Source: Pelagibacterium montanilacus (GTDB lineage: Bacteria; Pseudomonadota; Alphaproteobacteria; Rhizobiales; Devosiaceae). Taken from it: a stretch of 64,000 bases of DNA. The position numbers and the translations under genes were made by a program. The stretch spans positions 1 to 64,000 of the forward strand of contig NZ_RZMX01000006.1 in the NCBI RefSeq assembly GCF_003992665.1. Direction: 5' to 3'. Under the pieces are notes generated by a model. That model saw only the letters and a program-made list of their open reading frames with translations, was not told where the DNA came from and searched no databases. Shown piece by piece: positions 43,468-52,386 of this stretch. Within the stretch, counting starts at the first letter, position 1; every line of letters begins with the position of its first letter.

Positions 43468-43517
43468 TTATCAGCATAAATGGACAGCGCAAGGAAGTTA
43501 TCAGTATAAATGGACAG
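43468..43517. promoter_or_regulatory. Paired operator-like direct repeats between dppA and the DUF1028 gene
   Basis: TTATCAGCATAAATGGACAG (43468-43487) recurs as TTATCAGTATAAATGGACAG (43498-43517), with one mismatch and a 30-bp period (about three helical turns). Each repeat contains a palindrome TTAT-N4-ATAA. They sit 21 bp upstream of the DUF1028 start and 62 bp upstream of dppA. The spacing and symmetry suit two dimers of a regulator, most likely the GntR protein of this locus. Confidence 0.6.
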
Positions 43518-43538
43518 GCCATACAGAGAGTCGCGCCC

Positions 43539-44180
43539 ATGACGTTTTCCATTGTCGCCCGTGATGCCGCCACAGGATATGTCGGCGTTGCCACTGCGAC
43601 CGGCGGTCCCGCCGTCGGCTCCCTCGTTCCGCACGCGCGTCCCGGCTTGGGCGCCATTGCCACCCAGGGCCTGACCAATCCCTTCCTCGGCTTTGACGGC
43701 CTCGAGGCGCTGGCCGAGGGGCTTTCGGCTGGAGAGGCACTGGAAAGGGTGAAGGCGGCGGATGCCGATATCGCCAAGCGTCAGGTGATCATCGTGGATC
43801 GCAACGGGGGCACGCAAGGTTGGTGCGGCTGCGCTCTGGGCGCAGAATCGGGAATGGTGCTGGCCGAGGGTGTCGCGGTTGCCGGCAATCTGCTGGCGGA
43901 CACCGAAGTGCTCGATGCCATGCTGGCGGCTTACCAGCGGCGTGAGGGCGAGGCACTGGAGGCCCGACTGCTGGCGGCGCTGGGTGCAGGAGAGGCGCGG
44001 GGCGGCGACCGCCGCGGCACACGCTCGGCGGCGCTCAAGGTTTATGCGGACCAGCCTTATCCCCGCTATGACGTCCGCGTCGATTCCTCGGACCATCCGA
44101 TCGCCCAGCTTGCCGAAGTGCTGGGCGAGGTGCGGATCGGCGATTACGCAGAGTTCTTCGCGCAGGTGCCCCGGCGGTAG
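43539..44180 (+). CDS. DUF1028-family protein, Ntn-hydrolase-like
   Basis: 213-aa cytoplasmic protein matching DUF1028 over its length: MTFSIVARDAATGYVGVATAT at the start, IATQGLTNPFLGFDGLEAL, and GVAVAGNLLADTEVLDAM. The family has an Ntn-hydrolase-like fold, and members often lie beside peptide or amidase genes, but no reaction is firmly assigned. It diverges from the dpp operon and shares its control region. A role in hydrolysing an amide in the imported compound is a reasonable guess. Confidence 0.83.
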   Translation: MTFSIVARDAATGYVGVATATGGPAVGSLVPHARPGLGAIATQGLTNPFLGFDGLEALAEGLSAGEALERVKAADADIAKRQVIIVDRNGGTQGWCGCALGAESGMVLAEGVAVAGNLLADTEVLDAMLAAYQRREGEALEARLLAALGAGEARGGDRRGTRSAALKVYADQPYPRYDVRVDSSDHPIAQLAEVLGEVRIGDYAEFFAQVPRR

Positions 44181-44208
44181 GTGAACCGCCGGGACGCCTC
44201 GATTCGAT

Positions 44209-45147
44209 CTATGAAAGCGCCTTGGTAAGCTCCGGAACCGCCTCGAAGATATCGGCGACCAGCCCATAATCTGCCACACCGAATATGGCCGCATCCGGAT
44301 CCTTGTCGATGGCGACGATGACCCGGGCGTTCTTCATCCCGGCCAGGTGCTGTATGGCCCCGGAAATGCCGATGGCGATATAAAGATCAGGCTGGACGAC
44401 CTTGCCGGTCTGGCCCACCTGCCAGTCATTGGGGGCGTAGCCGGCATCCACCGCGGCGCGGCTTGCGCCGATCGCGGCCCCGAGCGTTTCGGCAAGGGGC
44501 GTGAGCAGCGCCTCGAAGTTCTCAGCAGAGCCCAGCGCCCGACCGCCCGAGACGACGATCCGCGCCGATGCGAGGTCCGGACCTTTGCCCGCTGCGCGCT
44601 CCTTGCCGACGAATCGCGTGCGCGCAGGGGAAGAAGGGGTGAATGCGACCGTTTCGATGGGGGCTGTGGCCTCTCCCGTCGCCGCCATCTCGAATGCCGG
44701 CGCGCGGACGGTGAGAACGATCTTCTCGCCCGTCGCCTCGACCTTCTGGATCGCACCGCCTGCGTAGATCGGACGCTCGAAGATCGTATCGGAGACCACC
44801 GCGCTGATGTCGGACACCTGCATGACGCCGAGCAGCGCGGCGACGCGGGGCAGGACGTTCTTGCCAAAGCTGGTGGCTGCCGCCGCGATGTGGCGGTAGG
44901 GCTCTGCCACCGAGACAATCAGCTCGCCCAGCGGTTCGGCCAGCCCGTGGGCAAGGGCCGCGCCGTTCGCGACCAGAACCTTTTCGACCCCTGAAATGGA
45001 CGCGGCCTCGGCCGCGACGGCATCGCATCCCTCTCCGGCGACGAGAATGTGAATTGGCGCACCGAGCGCCGAAGCCGCCGAGATGGCGCGCAGCGTGGCA
45101 GGATTGAGCCGGGCATTGTCATGCTCTGCAAGGACGAGAGTGCTCAT
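44209..45147 (-). CDS. etfA: Electron transfer flavoprotein alpha subunit
   Basis: 312-aa FAD-binding subunit of ETF, which carries electrons from acyl-CoA and other dehydrogenases to ETF:quinone oxidoreductase. The C-terminal FAD domain reads [41 protein letters not shown] and [20 protein letters not shown]. The ATG overlaps the etfB stop by 4 bp. Confidence 0.93.
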   Translation of the reverse strand: MSTLVLAEHDNARLNPATLRAISAASALGAPIHILVAGEGCDAVAAEAASISGVEKVLVANGAALAHGLAEPLGELIVSVAEPYRHIAAAATSFGKNVLPRVAALLGVMQVSDISAVVSDTIFERPIYAGGAIQKVEATGEKIVLTVRAPAFEMAATGEATAPIETVAFTPSSPARTRFVGKERAAGKGPDLASARIVVSGGRALGSAENFEALLTPLAETLGAAIGASRAAVDAGYAPNDWQVGQTGKVVQPDLYIAIGISGAIQHLAGMKNARVIVAIDKDPDAAIFGVADYGLVADIFEAVPELTKALS

Positions 45148-45893
45148 ATCACCCGTGCCTCCGTCTTGAGTCGTTCCACCAGGTCTGCCACCGACTCAAC
45201 GGTGCTGCCCGGCTTGCGCGCTTCGGGTGCCCGGGTCTCGAGAATCTTGAGCAGTGGCGTAAGGTCGATGCCGAGCTCGGAGGCCTCGATCTGCTCGAGC
45301 GGCTTTTTCTTCGCCTTCATGACGTTGGGGAGCGAGGCGTAGCGTGGGGTGTTGAGCCGCAGATCCGCAGAGATCACCGCGGGAAGGTCGAGCTCGAGGG
45401 TTTCGAGCCCGCCATCCACCTCGCGGGTGACGGTCACGACAGCCTCGCTTACCTCCACCTTTGAGGCGAAGGTCGCCTGCGGCCAGCCGACCAGCGCCGA
45501 GAGCATCTGGGCGGTCTGGTTGGAATCGTCGTCGATGGCCTGCTTGCCCATGATGACGAGATCGGGCGCTTCCCGCTCGACGAGGACGGCCAGCAGCCGG
45601 GCCACGGCAAGCGGTTCGACCGGCTGGTCGGTAAGAACGAGGATCGCCGTATCCGCACCCATGGCCAGAGCGGAGCGCAGCGTGTCCTGGGCCTGCGCGG
45701 GGCCTATCGACACCGCCACGACGTCGCTCGCAACGCCCGCCTCCTTGAGCCGCACCGCCTCTTCGAGCGCAATTTCGTCGAACGGGTTCATGGACATCTT
45801 GAGATTGGCGAGGTCGACGCCGGAGCCATCCGGCTTGACCCTTACGGCCACATTGGCGTCCAGGACGCGCTTGACGGGAACGAGAATTTTCAA
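45144..45893 (-). CDS. etfB: Electron transfer flavoprotein beta subunit
   Basis: 249-aa AMP-binding subunit of ETF. ETF-beta proteins begin [10 protein letters not shown]; the matching codon here is TTG at 45893, with GGAGG five bases upstream, so a TTG start is inferred. No in-frame ATG lies near it. Family segments [44 protein letters not shown] and [12 protein letters not shown] are present. A TTG start on such a gene would lower its translation. Confidence 0.92.
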   Translation of the reverse strand: MKILVPVKRVLDANVAVRVKPDGSGVDLANLKMSMNPFDEIALEEAVRLKEAGVASDVVAVSIGPAQAQDTLRSALAMGADTAILVLTDQPVEPLAVARLLAVLVEREAPDLVIMGKQAIDDDSNQTAQMLSALVGWPQATFASKVEVSEAVVTVTREVDGGLETLELDLPAVISADLRLNTPRYASLPNVMKAKKKPLEQIEASELGIDLTPLLKILETRAPEARKPGSTVESVADLVERLKTEARVI

Positions 45894-45991
45894 CGGGACC
45901 TCCGGACCGGGTGTCGGGCTGGCCAATGGATGGCCATTCGCATCCCCGAATGCAAGGAACGAGATACCAATTTCGCGGCCGGAAGGAGAAA

Positions 45992-46067
<76 letters not shown>

Positions 46068-46081
46068 ATTCGGCTTCGCGT

Positions 46082-46109
46082 CTTATACCATCCAAAAGCG
46101 GGCGAAAAG
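46082..46109 (-). promoter_or_regulatory. Putative promoter of the tRNA gene
   Basis: Reading the minus strand, CTTTTC (46104-46109) and TATAAG (46082-46087) are separated by 16 bp. The -10 box lies 14 bp upstream of the tRNA 5' end. The -35 box is only a partial match. Confidence 0.4.
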
Positions 46110-46138
46110 AGCAAACTCGCACGCGCGCCGATCTGCTG

Positions 46139-46819
46139 TCAGCCTCGGGCTTCAAGCGGCAGGGCGAGGGCGATCAGGCCCGGGAGCGTGCGGGTTGGAT
46201 CAAAGCTCAGGTTCTGGCAATTGGATGCGAAGATAGCGGTCCATTGCGCCGCGCCGTTGCGAATGAAGGCGGTGCGCGCCGCCGGGCCGGAGAGCTCGAG
46301 CGCGCTGGCCGCGAACTCGGCGCGCTGCACGGCGCTCATGAAATCGGAATCGGCGAAGTATGAGCATTCCTCGACCTCGATCGACTGCCAGGCCAGGAGC
46401 GCGGTGTCGATCATGTCGCCTGCGACCTGACGGCCGAAATCAAGGAACGGGACAAGGCCCTCATGCCCGCAGGCAATGGCGGCCGCATCGCCGCGCATGG
46501 TGGACATCCGGTCGGCAAGGTCTTGGACGGTGGGGCGAAGGGAATCGGAAAGCTGCTCGATGCGATACTCTATGGCGGTTACCTCGATGGGCTCGAGATA
46601 GGTCACACTTGAATCAAAGAGCGCACAGCGCGTGCTGACCTGGCTGGCGACTACAAGGGCATCGAGATCCACCAGTGCCTGCTGGTTTGCATCGGCCTGT
46701 GCCGGCGCGGCCTCCTGCTCTTGCGCCCCCGCGTGGAACGGAATCAGAAGCGCAAGGATGAGGGACAGGGCAGCGGCACGCACCTTGGGAGAACTCCCGA
46801 TCAATTCCGTATATGGCAT
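46139..46819 (-). CDS. Secreted protein of unknown function
   Basis: Not recognised. About 226 aa from MPYTELIGSS; an upstream Met at 46849 is possible, and neither has a strong SD. A signal peptide (VRAAALSLILALLIPF, cleavage near AGAQ) targets it to the periplasm. The mature part is predicted mostly helical, with four or five cysteines (RCALF, IACGHE, EECSYF, SNCQNL) that could pair. No catalytic motif is visible. It is transcribed away from the porin gene, with which it shares a 381-bp gap. Confidence 0.65.
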   Translation of the reverse strand: MPYTELIGSSPKVRAAALSLILALLIPFHAGAQEQEAAPAQADANQQALVDLDALVVASQVSTRCALFDSSVTYLEPIEVTAIEYRIEQLSDSLRPTVQDLADRMSTMRGDAAAIACGHEGLVPFLDFGRQVAGDMIDTALLAWQSIEVEECSYFADSDFMSAVQRAEFAASALELSGPAARTAFIRNGAAQWTAIFASNCQNLSFDPTRTLPGLIALALPLEARG

Positions 46820-47200
46820 GAGACAGAAGAACACCTGCATGCGCGGCATTTATATGGCGCCAATGTGGTGGCAGGGAAAGCGCCAATGGCGCCCTCACGG
46901 CAATTTCGGAGCGTTTCCGATTCCTTAACCGTGCCGGAAAACAAAGGTTAAAATCCCGTTTAAGTTTGTGTGGTCAATTTGCAACATCGGGTTCGCAACC
47001 CTGCAATCGTGGGTCCCGGGGGGTGTTTGGCCTGTTGCGCGGGGCGCGGGCATCGCTAGAGTGGGTCTTGCGAATCCATGCATGGGATCGTTTGTCGGTC
47101 GCAACGCGACGGCAACACACGACACCAACAATAATGTGGTCGCGTTTCGACAAACCGCCGGAAAGCCCGGCACACTAATGACTGACTTTGGAGGTCAATT
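46820..47200. other. Non-coding gap upstream of the porin gene
   Basis: 381 bp without a supported gene. It is more AT-rich near 46920-46985. A dyad lies at 46979-47006: outer TTGCA/TGCAA arms and an inner GGGTT-CGC-AACCC hairpin with a 5-nt bulge. It probably contains the porin promoter and a long leader ending in the SD TTTGGAGG. No sRNA could be defined. Confidence 0.5.
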
Positions 47201-48448
47201 ATGAAAATCAAGAGCCTTCTTCTGGGTTCTGCAGCCGCTCTGGCCCTGTCCTCGGGTGCCTACGCCGCTGATCCGGCCATGGCCGAATTCGTTTCTCTCG
47301 ACGTCTGCGATGCTTACGGCATCTCCGGCCTGACCATTGCTTCGGACGACACCTGCCTGCTGATCACGGGCGAAGTGTCCTACGAGTTCGAGGTCGAAGG
47401 CGTTGCTGGCAACGATCTCGACGAAAATGATTATTCGTCGATCATCGATTGGTCGCTGACGTTCGATGCGTCGACCCAGACTGATGCGGGTCGCGCGCAG
47501 GCCGTCATCACGCTCTTCAATGACGAAGACGAAGAAGACGTGATGTTCGATGAGGCCTATGTCGCTTTCGGCGACACCACCGTCCTGATGGCCGGTAAGA
47601 AGGGCACCATCTTCGAAGTTACCGACAACAGCCACATTGCGCTGGTTGACGAGCGGCTCGATCGGTTCAATGGCTGGTTCGATCAGGCGGAAGAGATTGA
47701 CGATTATATCTTCCCCGAGCGTGGCGGTCACGTGATCCAGGTGGTTTCCGAGGTTGCTGACGGCTTCAGCGTCAAGGTTGGTCTCGAAGACCTCGACAAC
47801 GCCGATTCTGGTGGCGGTACCCTGGGTGCTGGGGTCGGCTATGCGGGTGCTGGCGTTGCCGGCAACGTCGGTGTGCTCTTTGGCGATATCTTCGGCGATC
47901 AGGACGAATGGTCGGTCTACGGTGACGTGACTGCCGATCTTGGCGTTGCAGAAATCTTTGCATCGTCGGTCTATAGCGACACTGAGTGGGGCTATAGCTC
48001 CTGGGCAGCTCTTCTGACCGCTTCGGCAGAGTTCGATCTGTTCTCGGTTCGCGCGGGCGTCGGCTACGAGTCGGAAGAGTATCCGATCCTTGGTAACTAT
48101 AGCCCAGAAGTGTTCTCGGTCGGTGCAGGCGTTGGCTTTGCTTTGACTGATACTGCTGATCTCGATGTTGAAGTTCGGTACTTTGACGGTGACGTCACCA
48201 CGCGCCATGGTCGTTCGGCCGACAGCGAACTCGACGCAGAGCTCGGTGTTGCAGTCGCTCTGACTGAAGCTCTGACCGCCAGCGCATTTGTCGGCGGCAA
48301 CTGGGATGACACGGGCGCAGACGACGTCTACCGCTTCGGCGCAGGCCTTGCCTATGCGCCCGGCGGCAACTTCGAGACCAGCCTCGACGCCGAAGTCAAC
48401 ACTCTTGAAGAGTACTCGCTGACCTTCGCAGCTTCGAAGTCGTTCTAA
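47201..48448 (+). CDS. Alphaproteobacterial outer-membrane porin
   Basis: 415-aa porin of the alphaproteobacterial porin family. A signal peptide ends at GAYAAD. A short N-terminal region holds two cysteines (DVCDAYG, DTCLLITGEVSYEF), typical of this family, followed by alternating amphipathic strands and a C-terminal Phe needed for outer-membrane assembly. The mature chain is strongly acidic (runs such as NDEDEEDVMFDEA). TTTGGAGG lies before the ATG. Codon usage is restricted (GTC, CTC, GAC), as for a highly expressed gene. A rho-independent terminator follows. Confidence 0.87.
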   Translation: MKIKSLLLGSAAALALSSGAYAADPAMAEFVSLDVCDAYGISGLTIASDDTCLLITGEVSYEFEVEGVAGNDLDENDYSSIIDWSLTFDASTQTDAGRAQAVITLFNDEDEEDVMFDEAYVAFGDTTVLMAGKKGTIFEVTDNSHIALVDERLDRFNGWFDQAEEIDDYIFPERGGHVIQVVSEVADGFSVKVGLEDLDNADSGGGTLGAGVGYAGAGVAGNVGVLFGDIFGDQDEWSVYGDVTADLGVAEIFASSVYSDTEWGYSSWAALLTASAEFDLFSVRAGVGYESEEYPILGNYSPEVFSVGAGVGFALTDTADLDVEVRYFDGDVTTRHGRSADSELDAELGVAVALTEALTASAFVGGNWDDTGADDVYRFGAGLAYAPGGNFETSLDAEVNTLEEYSLTFAASKSF

Positions 48449-48475
48449 TCGACTCTTCGACGCTTCAAGACAGGG

Positions 48476-48507
48476 AAGGGGTCGGCCATTGGCCGGCCCC
48501 TTTTCTT
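48476..48507 (+). terminator. Rho-independent terminator of the porin gene
   Basis: A 12-bp stem (48476-48487 with 48491-48502, one G-U pair) with a 3-nt loop is followed by TTTTCTT, 27 bp after the porin stop. This is the clearest intrinsic terminator in the window. Confidence 0.9.
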
Positions 48508-48596
48508 ATGCGCTGGCGCGGGTGTTGGCTGTGGCGGTTGGCGACGTGATCTGCGAAACTGCGCGACACACTTCCCGAGTCGGGTGGGCGCATCGA

Positions 48597-50516
48597 ATGG
48601 CGGTCCGGTCCGACTTTGTGCCCGGAGGCTTTCAACCGTTGCGACCGCGCCTGCTCTCTCTTCTGGCTTGCGGCCTGATGGCCGGCACAGCCGTGACCGT
48701 TTCTCCCGCCAACGCTCAACACAGCCACCACCTTCAACTTGCGCAGTTCCAGGTGCTCGAGACCGACGAGGCGGCGCCCGATGTGCCGCTTGCGGAACCG
48801 GTGGACGATCCCGAGGCCGTCGAGACTGCCCCGGTGACAACGCCGGACCTCGAAGCCCAGCCCGAAGGTGATGCAGAACCTGAGACCGGGATCGACTCGG
48901 AACCTGAGGCGGGGTCTTTTATCTGGACGCTCGAGATCGCGCCGGGCGCTATCGTCGCGACGGGATCGGCTCCGGGTTCACAGTTCCGGACATTTCAGTC
49001 CTCACGTCTCTCCAATTTCAGCGACGAGACGAGGGAGGCCGGAGAGGCGCCCGAAGGCTTTGTGGGCAATGCCCTGGCGGCCCTCGATATCGCAACGATG
49101 ATCGAAAGCGGCACCATCCGCTTTGACGAAAATGGCTGGACCCTCGATGCGGTGTTGGCGCAAGGATCCGATCCGGGGCGCGTGGAAACACGGCTGCAGG
49201 CGGGCGGGGCGGATCAGACCCTCTGGTCCCTGACCTATAGGGAAGGGGAATCTGTCGGCGACGCATCGGAATCGTTAGATGAAGCGGTGCCGCCAGCCCC
49301 CGACACCATAACGGAAATTATCGAGGAGGCGCAGCCGGACGACCTGCCGGTCGAGCCGGAGCCGGTCCAATCCGAAGTCCCGGCCGAGGACGAGGGCATG
49401 GATATCCCGTCCGAGGCCCCGGTCGAGGACGAAGAATCCACTGAGCCAACTGAGGACAGTTCTGCCGAGGGTGCGCCGGTCACCGCAGAGCCAGAGGCGA
49501 TGGAACCGCCTGCCGAGGCTCAGTCGGAGGTTCAGGGCACTGACGCTGCCGATGCGGGCACCGTCGATGAGGCTCCCGCGCCCGACATGCCGATTGTCGA
49601 GGACCCGGAAGCGCCGGAGCTCGGGGCGAGTGAACAGACGCAGCCAGAGGAGCCGGATGCTGCCGATGAGGAGGTCGAGAACGAAGACGCCACCGACCCG
49701 GCGCCTGTCGATAGCGAGCCCGCCGATCAGGATATCTCCGAGGATGCCGATGCGCCCGAAGACGCTGAACCGGCTGCCGCTACGGTCGACCCCGACTATG
49801 CATTTTCCGTCATGCAGCGGGCCGACGGTTCCCTGACCATGAGTGGTTCGGTGCCCAGCGAAGCGGTGCGTCAGCTCCTGGCCGATCTGCCCGGACAGAC
49901 CGTCGATGCTGACGATCTCGGCGTGGCGCCGGGCGCGCCGGACGACATGTTCACCTCCATACTCGCCGGACTGTCCGCGCTCGAGCTGCTCGATGCCGGG
50001 CGTGTGGCATTGTCTTCTGGACAGTGGTCCATTTCGGGCCGTGCGCGCATCGATTCCGTGCGGACAGACGCCCTGGAACGGCTGGACCGGGCAGGGGGCG
50101 CCGAGACGTGGCGGGTGACCGTCACCGCACCGCGCGCCGAGGATATCTGCCGCGACGAGGTGCAGGCCTATATGGAGGACCGGTCGATCCTCTTTGCATC
50201 GGGCAGCGCCGCGTTGACGCCGGAATCGGCCGAGCTGATGCCCGAACTCGCGAGTATACTCAGTGTTTGCCCAGAGACCGTGGTCTATGTAGAAGGACAC
50301 ACGGATTCCGTCGGTGGGCAGGAGCTGAACCTGCCGTTGTCGGTTTCGCGTGCCGAAGCGGTCGTGGATGCGCTGATCGAGGAGGGCGTCTCCGTGATGC
50401 GGCTCTACGCAGTCGGCTATGGCGCCAGCCTGCCTATCGCGAGCAACGATACGGCGGCAGGACGGATGGAAAACAGGCGGATCGTCTTTACCTTCGAGGA
50501 CCCTGCCGAGCAATGA
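48597..50516 (+). CDS. OmpA-family envelope protein with long acidic linker
   Basis: 639 aa from MAVRSDFVPG; the frame could open as early as 48489, inside the porin terminator, which is unlikely. A signal peptide (LLSLLACGLMAGTAVTV, PANAQ) precedes a BON-like segment (about 100-220). An acidic Pro/Glu/Asp-rich linker spans about 230-400. A second BON-like copy (about 405-520, VMQRADGSLTMSGSVPSE) and a C-terminal OmpA peptidoglycan-binding domain (from about 525, ILFASGSAALTPES, VEGHTDSVGGQELNLPLSVSRAEAV, NRRIVFTFE) follow. It would tie the outer envelope to peptidoglycan. The stop overlaps a small downstream frame. Confidence 0.82.
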   Translation: MAVRSDFVPGGFQPLRPRLLSLLACGLMAGTAVTVSPANAQHSHHLQLAQFQVLETDEAAPDVPLAEPVDDPEAVETAPVTTPDLEAQPEGDAEPETGIDSEPEAGSFIWTLEIAPGAIVATGSAPGSQFRTFQSSRLSNFSDETREAGEAPEGFVGNALAALDIATMIESGTIRFDENGWTLDAVLAQGSDPGRVETRLQAGGADQTLWSLTYREGESVGDASESLDEAVPPAPDTITEIIEEAQPDDLPVEPEPVQSEVPAEDEGMDIPSEAPVEDEESTEPTEDSSAEGAPVTAEPEAMEPPAEAQSEVQGTDAADAGTVDEAPAPDMPIVEDPEAPELGASEQTQPEEPDAADEEVENEDATDPAPVDSEPADQDISEDADAPEDAEPAAATVDPDYAFSVMQRADGSLTMSGSVPSEAVRQLLADLPGQTVDADDLGVAPGAPDDMFTSILAGLSALELLDAGRVALSSGQWSISGRARIDSVRTDALERLDRAGGAETWRVTVTAPRAEDICRDEVQAYMEDRSILFASGSAALTPESAELMPELASILSVCPETVVYVEGHTDSVGGQELNLPLSVSRAEAVVDALIEEGVSVMRLYAVGYGASLPIASNDTAAGRMENRRIVFTFEDPAEQ

Positions 50517-50539
50517 ACGCGGCAGCGTGGGGAGTGAAC

Positions 50540-50662
50540 ATGAGCCTTGATGCGGTCTTGTACCTTTTGCAGACCTACTGGATTTTCCTGGTTCTGGCCC
50601 TGGTGATCGGGGTCGCCACCGGCTGGTACAGCCATGATGGCGGCGATAGCGCGAAGGGCTGA
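50540..50662 (+). CDS. Small single-pass membrane protein
   Basis: 40 aa, almost all one hydrophobic helix (LYLLQTYWIFLVLALVIGVA) and a short hydrophilic tail ending GGDSAKG. GGGGAG sits five bases before the ATG at 50540; an upstream ATG at 50513 overlaps the OmpA gene stop (ATGA) and would add nine residues. It lies between two envelope genes on the same strand, 6 bp before the next start, so it is probably translated as part of the operon. Function unknown. Confidence 0.6.
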   Translation: MSLDAVLYLLQTYWIFLVLALVIGVATGWYSHDGGDSAKG

Positions 50663-50668
50663 CCGGAC

Positions 50669-51238
50669 ATGAACGCGACCCCCCATATTCTCGAAAGCGC
50701 ATTGCTGCTTCTGGCGGCGTTCCTCATCGGCTGCCTCGTCGGGTATCTCGCGCGCCGCATGTTCGGCAAGGCACCCGCCGAGCGGCCCGCCGCACCAGCG
50801 CCGGCAGCAGTTGTGCCGGCCGAGCCCGAAACCGCCAGCGCACCGGCGGCCACCGAGCAGCCGGTCGCCGAGGCTCCGGTCACCGCCGAGGCTGTTGCCA
50901 CTCCGGCACCGGCCCCCAGGGCGCGAGCCACCAAGCGCGCCAAGGCAGTGCCTGAAACGGCGCCAAAGACCGCTGCACCGAGCGAGATTGCCGAACAGCA
51001 GACGGTCGCCGTTCCGGCCAACACGCAGGCAAAGCCCGATAATCTGCGGGCCATCAATGGGTTGGGGCCGAAGATGGAATCAAAACTTCATGCAGCCGGC
51101 GTGACGCAGTTGGACGAGATCGCCGGGTGGAGCCGCAAGGCCGCCGATGCGATGGACGCCAAGCTCGGTGCGCAGGGCCGGATCGAGCGCGACGACTGGG
51201 TCGGCCAGGCCAAGGCACTGCTCAAGAAGAAGAGCTGA
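50669..51238 (+). CDS. Membrane-anchored protein with C-terminal helix-hairpin-helix domain
   Basis: 189 aa: one N-terminal helix (ALLLLAAFLIGCLVGYLA), an Ala/Pro-rich linker (about 38-115), and a C-terminal helix-hairpin-helix domain (about 120-189) with LRAINGLGPKMESKL, LDEIAGWS and [16 protein letters not shown]. That domain occurs on several Hyphomicrobiales proteins, including NuoE tails, and resembles DNA-binding HhH units, though a membrane-anchored DNA role is unproven. It follows the OmpA-like and small membrane protein genes. Its last 17 bp overlap the convergent hydrolase gene. Confidence 0.72.
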   Translation: MNATPHILESALLLLAAFLIGCLVGYLARRMFGKAPAERPAAPAPAAVVPAEPETASAPAATEQPVAEAPVTAEAVATPAPAPRARATKRAKAVPETAPKTAAPSEIAEQQTVAVPANTQAKPDNLRAINGLGPKMESKLHAAGVTQLDEIAGWSRKAADAMDAKLGAQGRIERDDWVGQAKALLKKKS

Positions 51239-52202
51239 TCGCGCTCGTATCCCCGGGCCTGGGCACTTGCCTGCCCGGCGTGCCCAGGGCATCGGCCTGA
51301 TCGAGAAATTTGGCGAGTGCGACCAGCGTCTCGATGTCCTCGAAAAGTGCGGGGCTGCCCTGTCCAGGGACTTCGTGGCGGGTGGCGTCCGGTCGAAGCC
51401 GCATCATCTCCTCGAACGTGGCGCGCCGCACCTGGTCGGTGAACTGGGTGCGCATGAGCATCAGAGGTGCGTGCGAGAGCGCCCTGAACAGGGCCCATTG
51501 CGGATCGAGCACATCGTCGAAATCGAAATCGGCAAGCTGGGCGATCAGCCGGGGATCGAAGAGCGTGCGGACGTTTTCGCGGCGGTCGAGCCAATAGACG
51601 CGTTCGGCGAGCATCTCAAGATGGGCTTCGGGTTCGCCGGGGTAGTCGGTGGAGAGCACGCGGCGGAACGCCCTGCGCGCGCCGGGCGCGCCGCGGATCT
51701 TGCACACATAGTCGTGATTGTTGCGCATGCGCACGAGGCTTTGGGGATCCGACAGAGGCCCTGAATCCACGAGGATCGTTCCCGCGAGCACCGACGGACG
51801 TCGTCGCGCCACCAGAAGCGCGACCTGGCCGCCATGGCCCTGGCCCAGCAAATGGGCCCTCGTGATGCCGAGCACAGCAAGCACCGCGAGCACGTCCTCG
51901 GCGTCGCGAAGGGAAACGTAGCGCTCGGTCTTGGGCAGCCAGTCGGATCGCCCGCGGCCGGCGAGATCGATCAGCACCACGGCGCGTTCTTTCGCGCCAT
52001 ACCGCCCGACGCCTGAATAAAGGGCCGAGAAATCGAGCATGTTCCGCACATAGCCGGGCAGGCAGACCAGCGGCGGGCCGGCAGTAAGGTCTCCGCTCAC
52101 ATGCACGGCCACCCGCCGGGCCGCCGAGATGCTGGCGATCTTGCGCACGGGGAGGTCCGAGAAGCGCTCGAATTGGTCGATGGGTGTTGCGCGTTTGAAC
52201 AT
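51222..52202 (-). CDS. Alpha/beta hydrolase-fold protein with degenerate catalytic site
   Basis: 326 aa with a recognisable alpha/beta-hydrolase core: oxyanion region [20 protein letters not shown], and the nucleophile-elbow position [13 protein letters not shown]. The nucleophile of the G-x-S-x-G motif is Gly here (codons GGC CAG GGC CAT GGC). The usual C-terminal His of a G-x-G-H motif is replaced ([10 protein letters not shown]). It therefore probably lacks hydrolase activity and may bind a ligand or protein. The frame is intact with normal codon use, so it is not an obvious pseudogene. The start is MFKRATPID at 52202. Confidence 0.75.
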   Translation of the reverse strand: MFKRATPIDQFERFSDLPVRKIASISAARRVAVHVSGDLTAGPPLVCLPGYVRNMLDFSALYSGVGRYGAKERAVVLIDLAGRGRSDWLPKTERYVSLRDAEDVLAVLAVLGITRAHLLGQGHGGQVALLVARRRPSVLAGTILVDSGPLSDPQSLVRMRNNHDYVCKIRGAPGARRAFRRVLSTDYPGEPEAHLEMLAERVYWLDRRENVRTLFDPRLIAQLADFDFDDVLDPQWALFRALSHAPLMLMRTQFTDQVRRATFEEMMRLRPDATRHEVPGQGSPALFEDIETLVALAKFLDQADALGTPGRQVPRPGDTSAISSSS

Positions 52203-52386
52203 GATGCTTCATAGCACGACGGCGCCGCCCGGCAACGGGGGCCGCGCGCGGTGCGCGCCCGATTGCGGTGTTGTTGCCCCTCAGGGGCTCCCGCACTATG
52301 GTGCCGCGCCAGGCGCGCGCGACCGAACGCGCCAAGCAACAGAGGGTCACCGGGCGCGCCGGATGGCCAGACACGAGGACTACTGG

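Noticed and set aside
43468-43517. Start of a CRISPR array
   Set aside because: Only two repeats with a 10-bp gap in a promoter region, no further units and no cas genes.
46966-47204. Short plus-strand frames in the porin leader
   Set aside because: No SD, no hydrophobic or conserved pattern; they overlap the porin SD region.
49275-50702. 475-codon minus-strand frame
   Set aside because: Antisense to the OmpA-like gene; its repetitive residues mirror the acidic linker.
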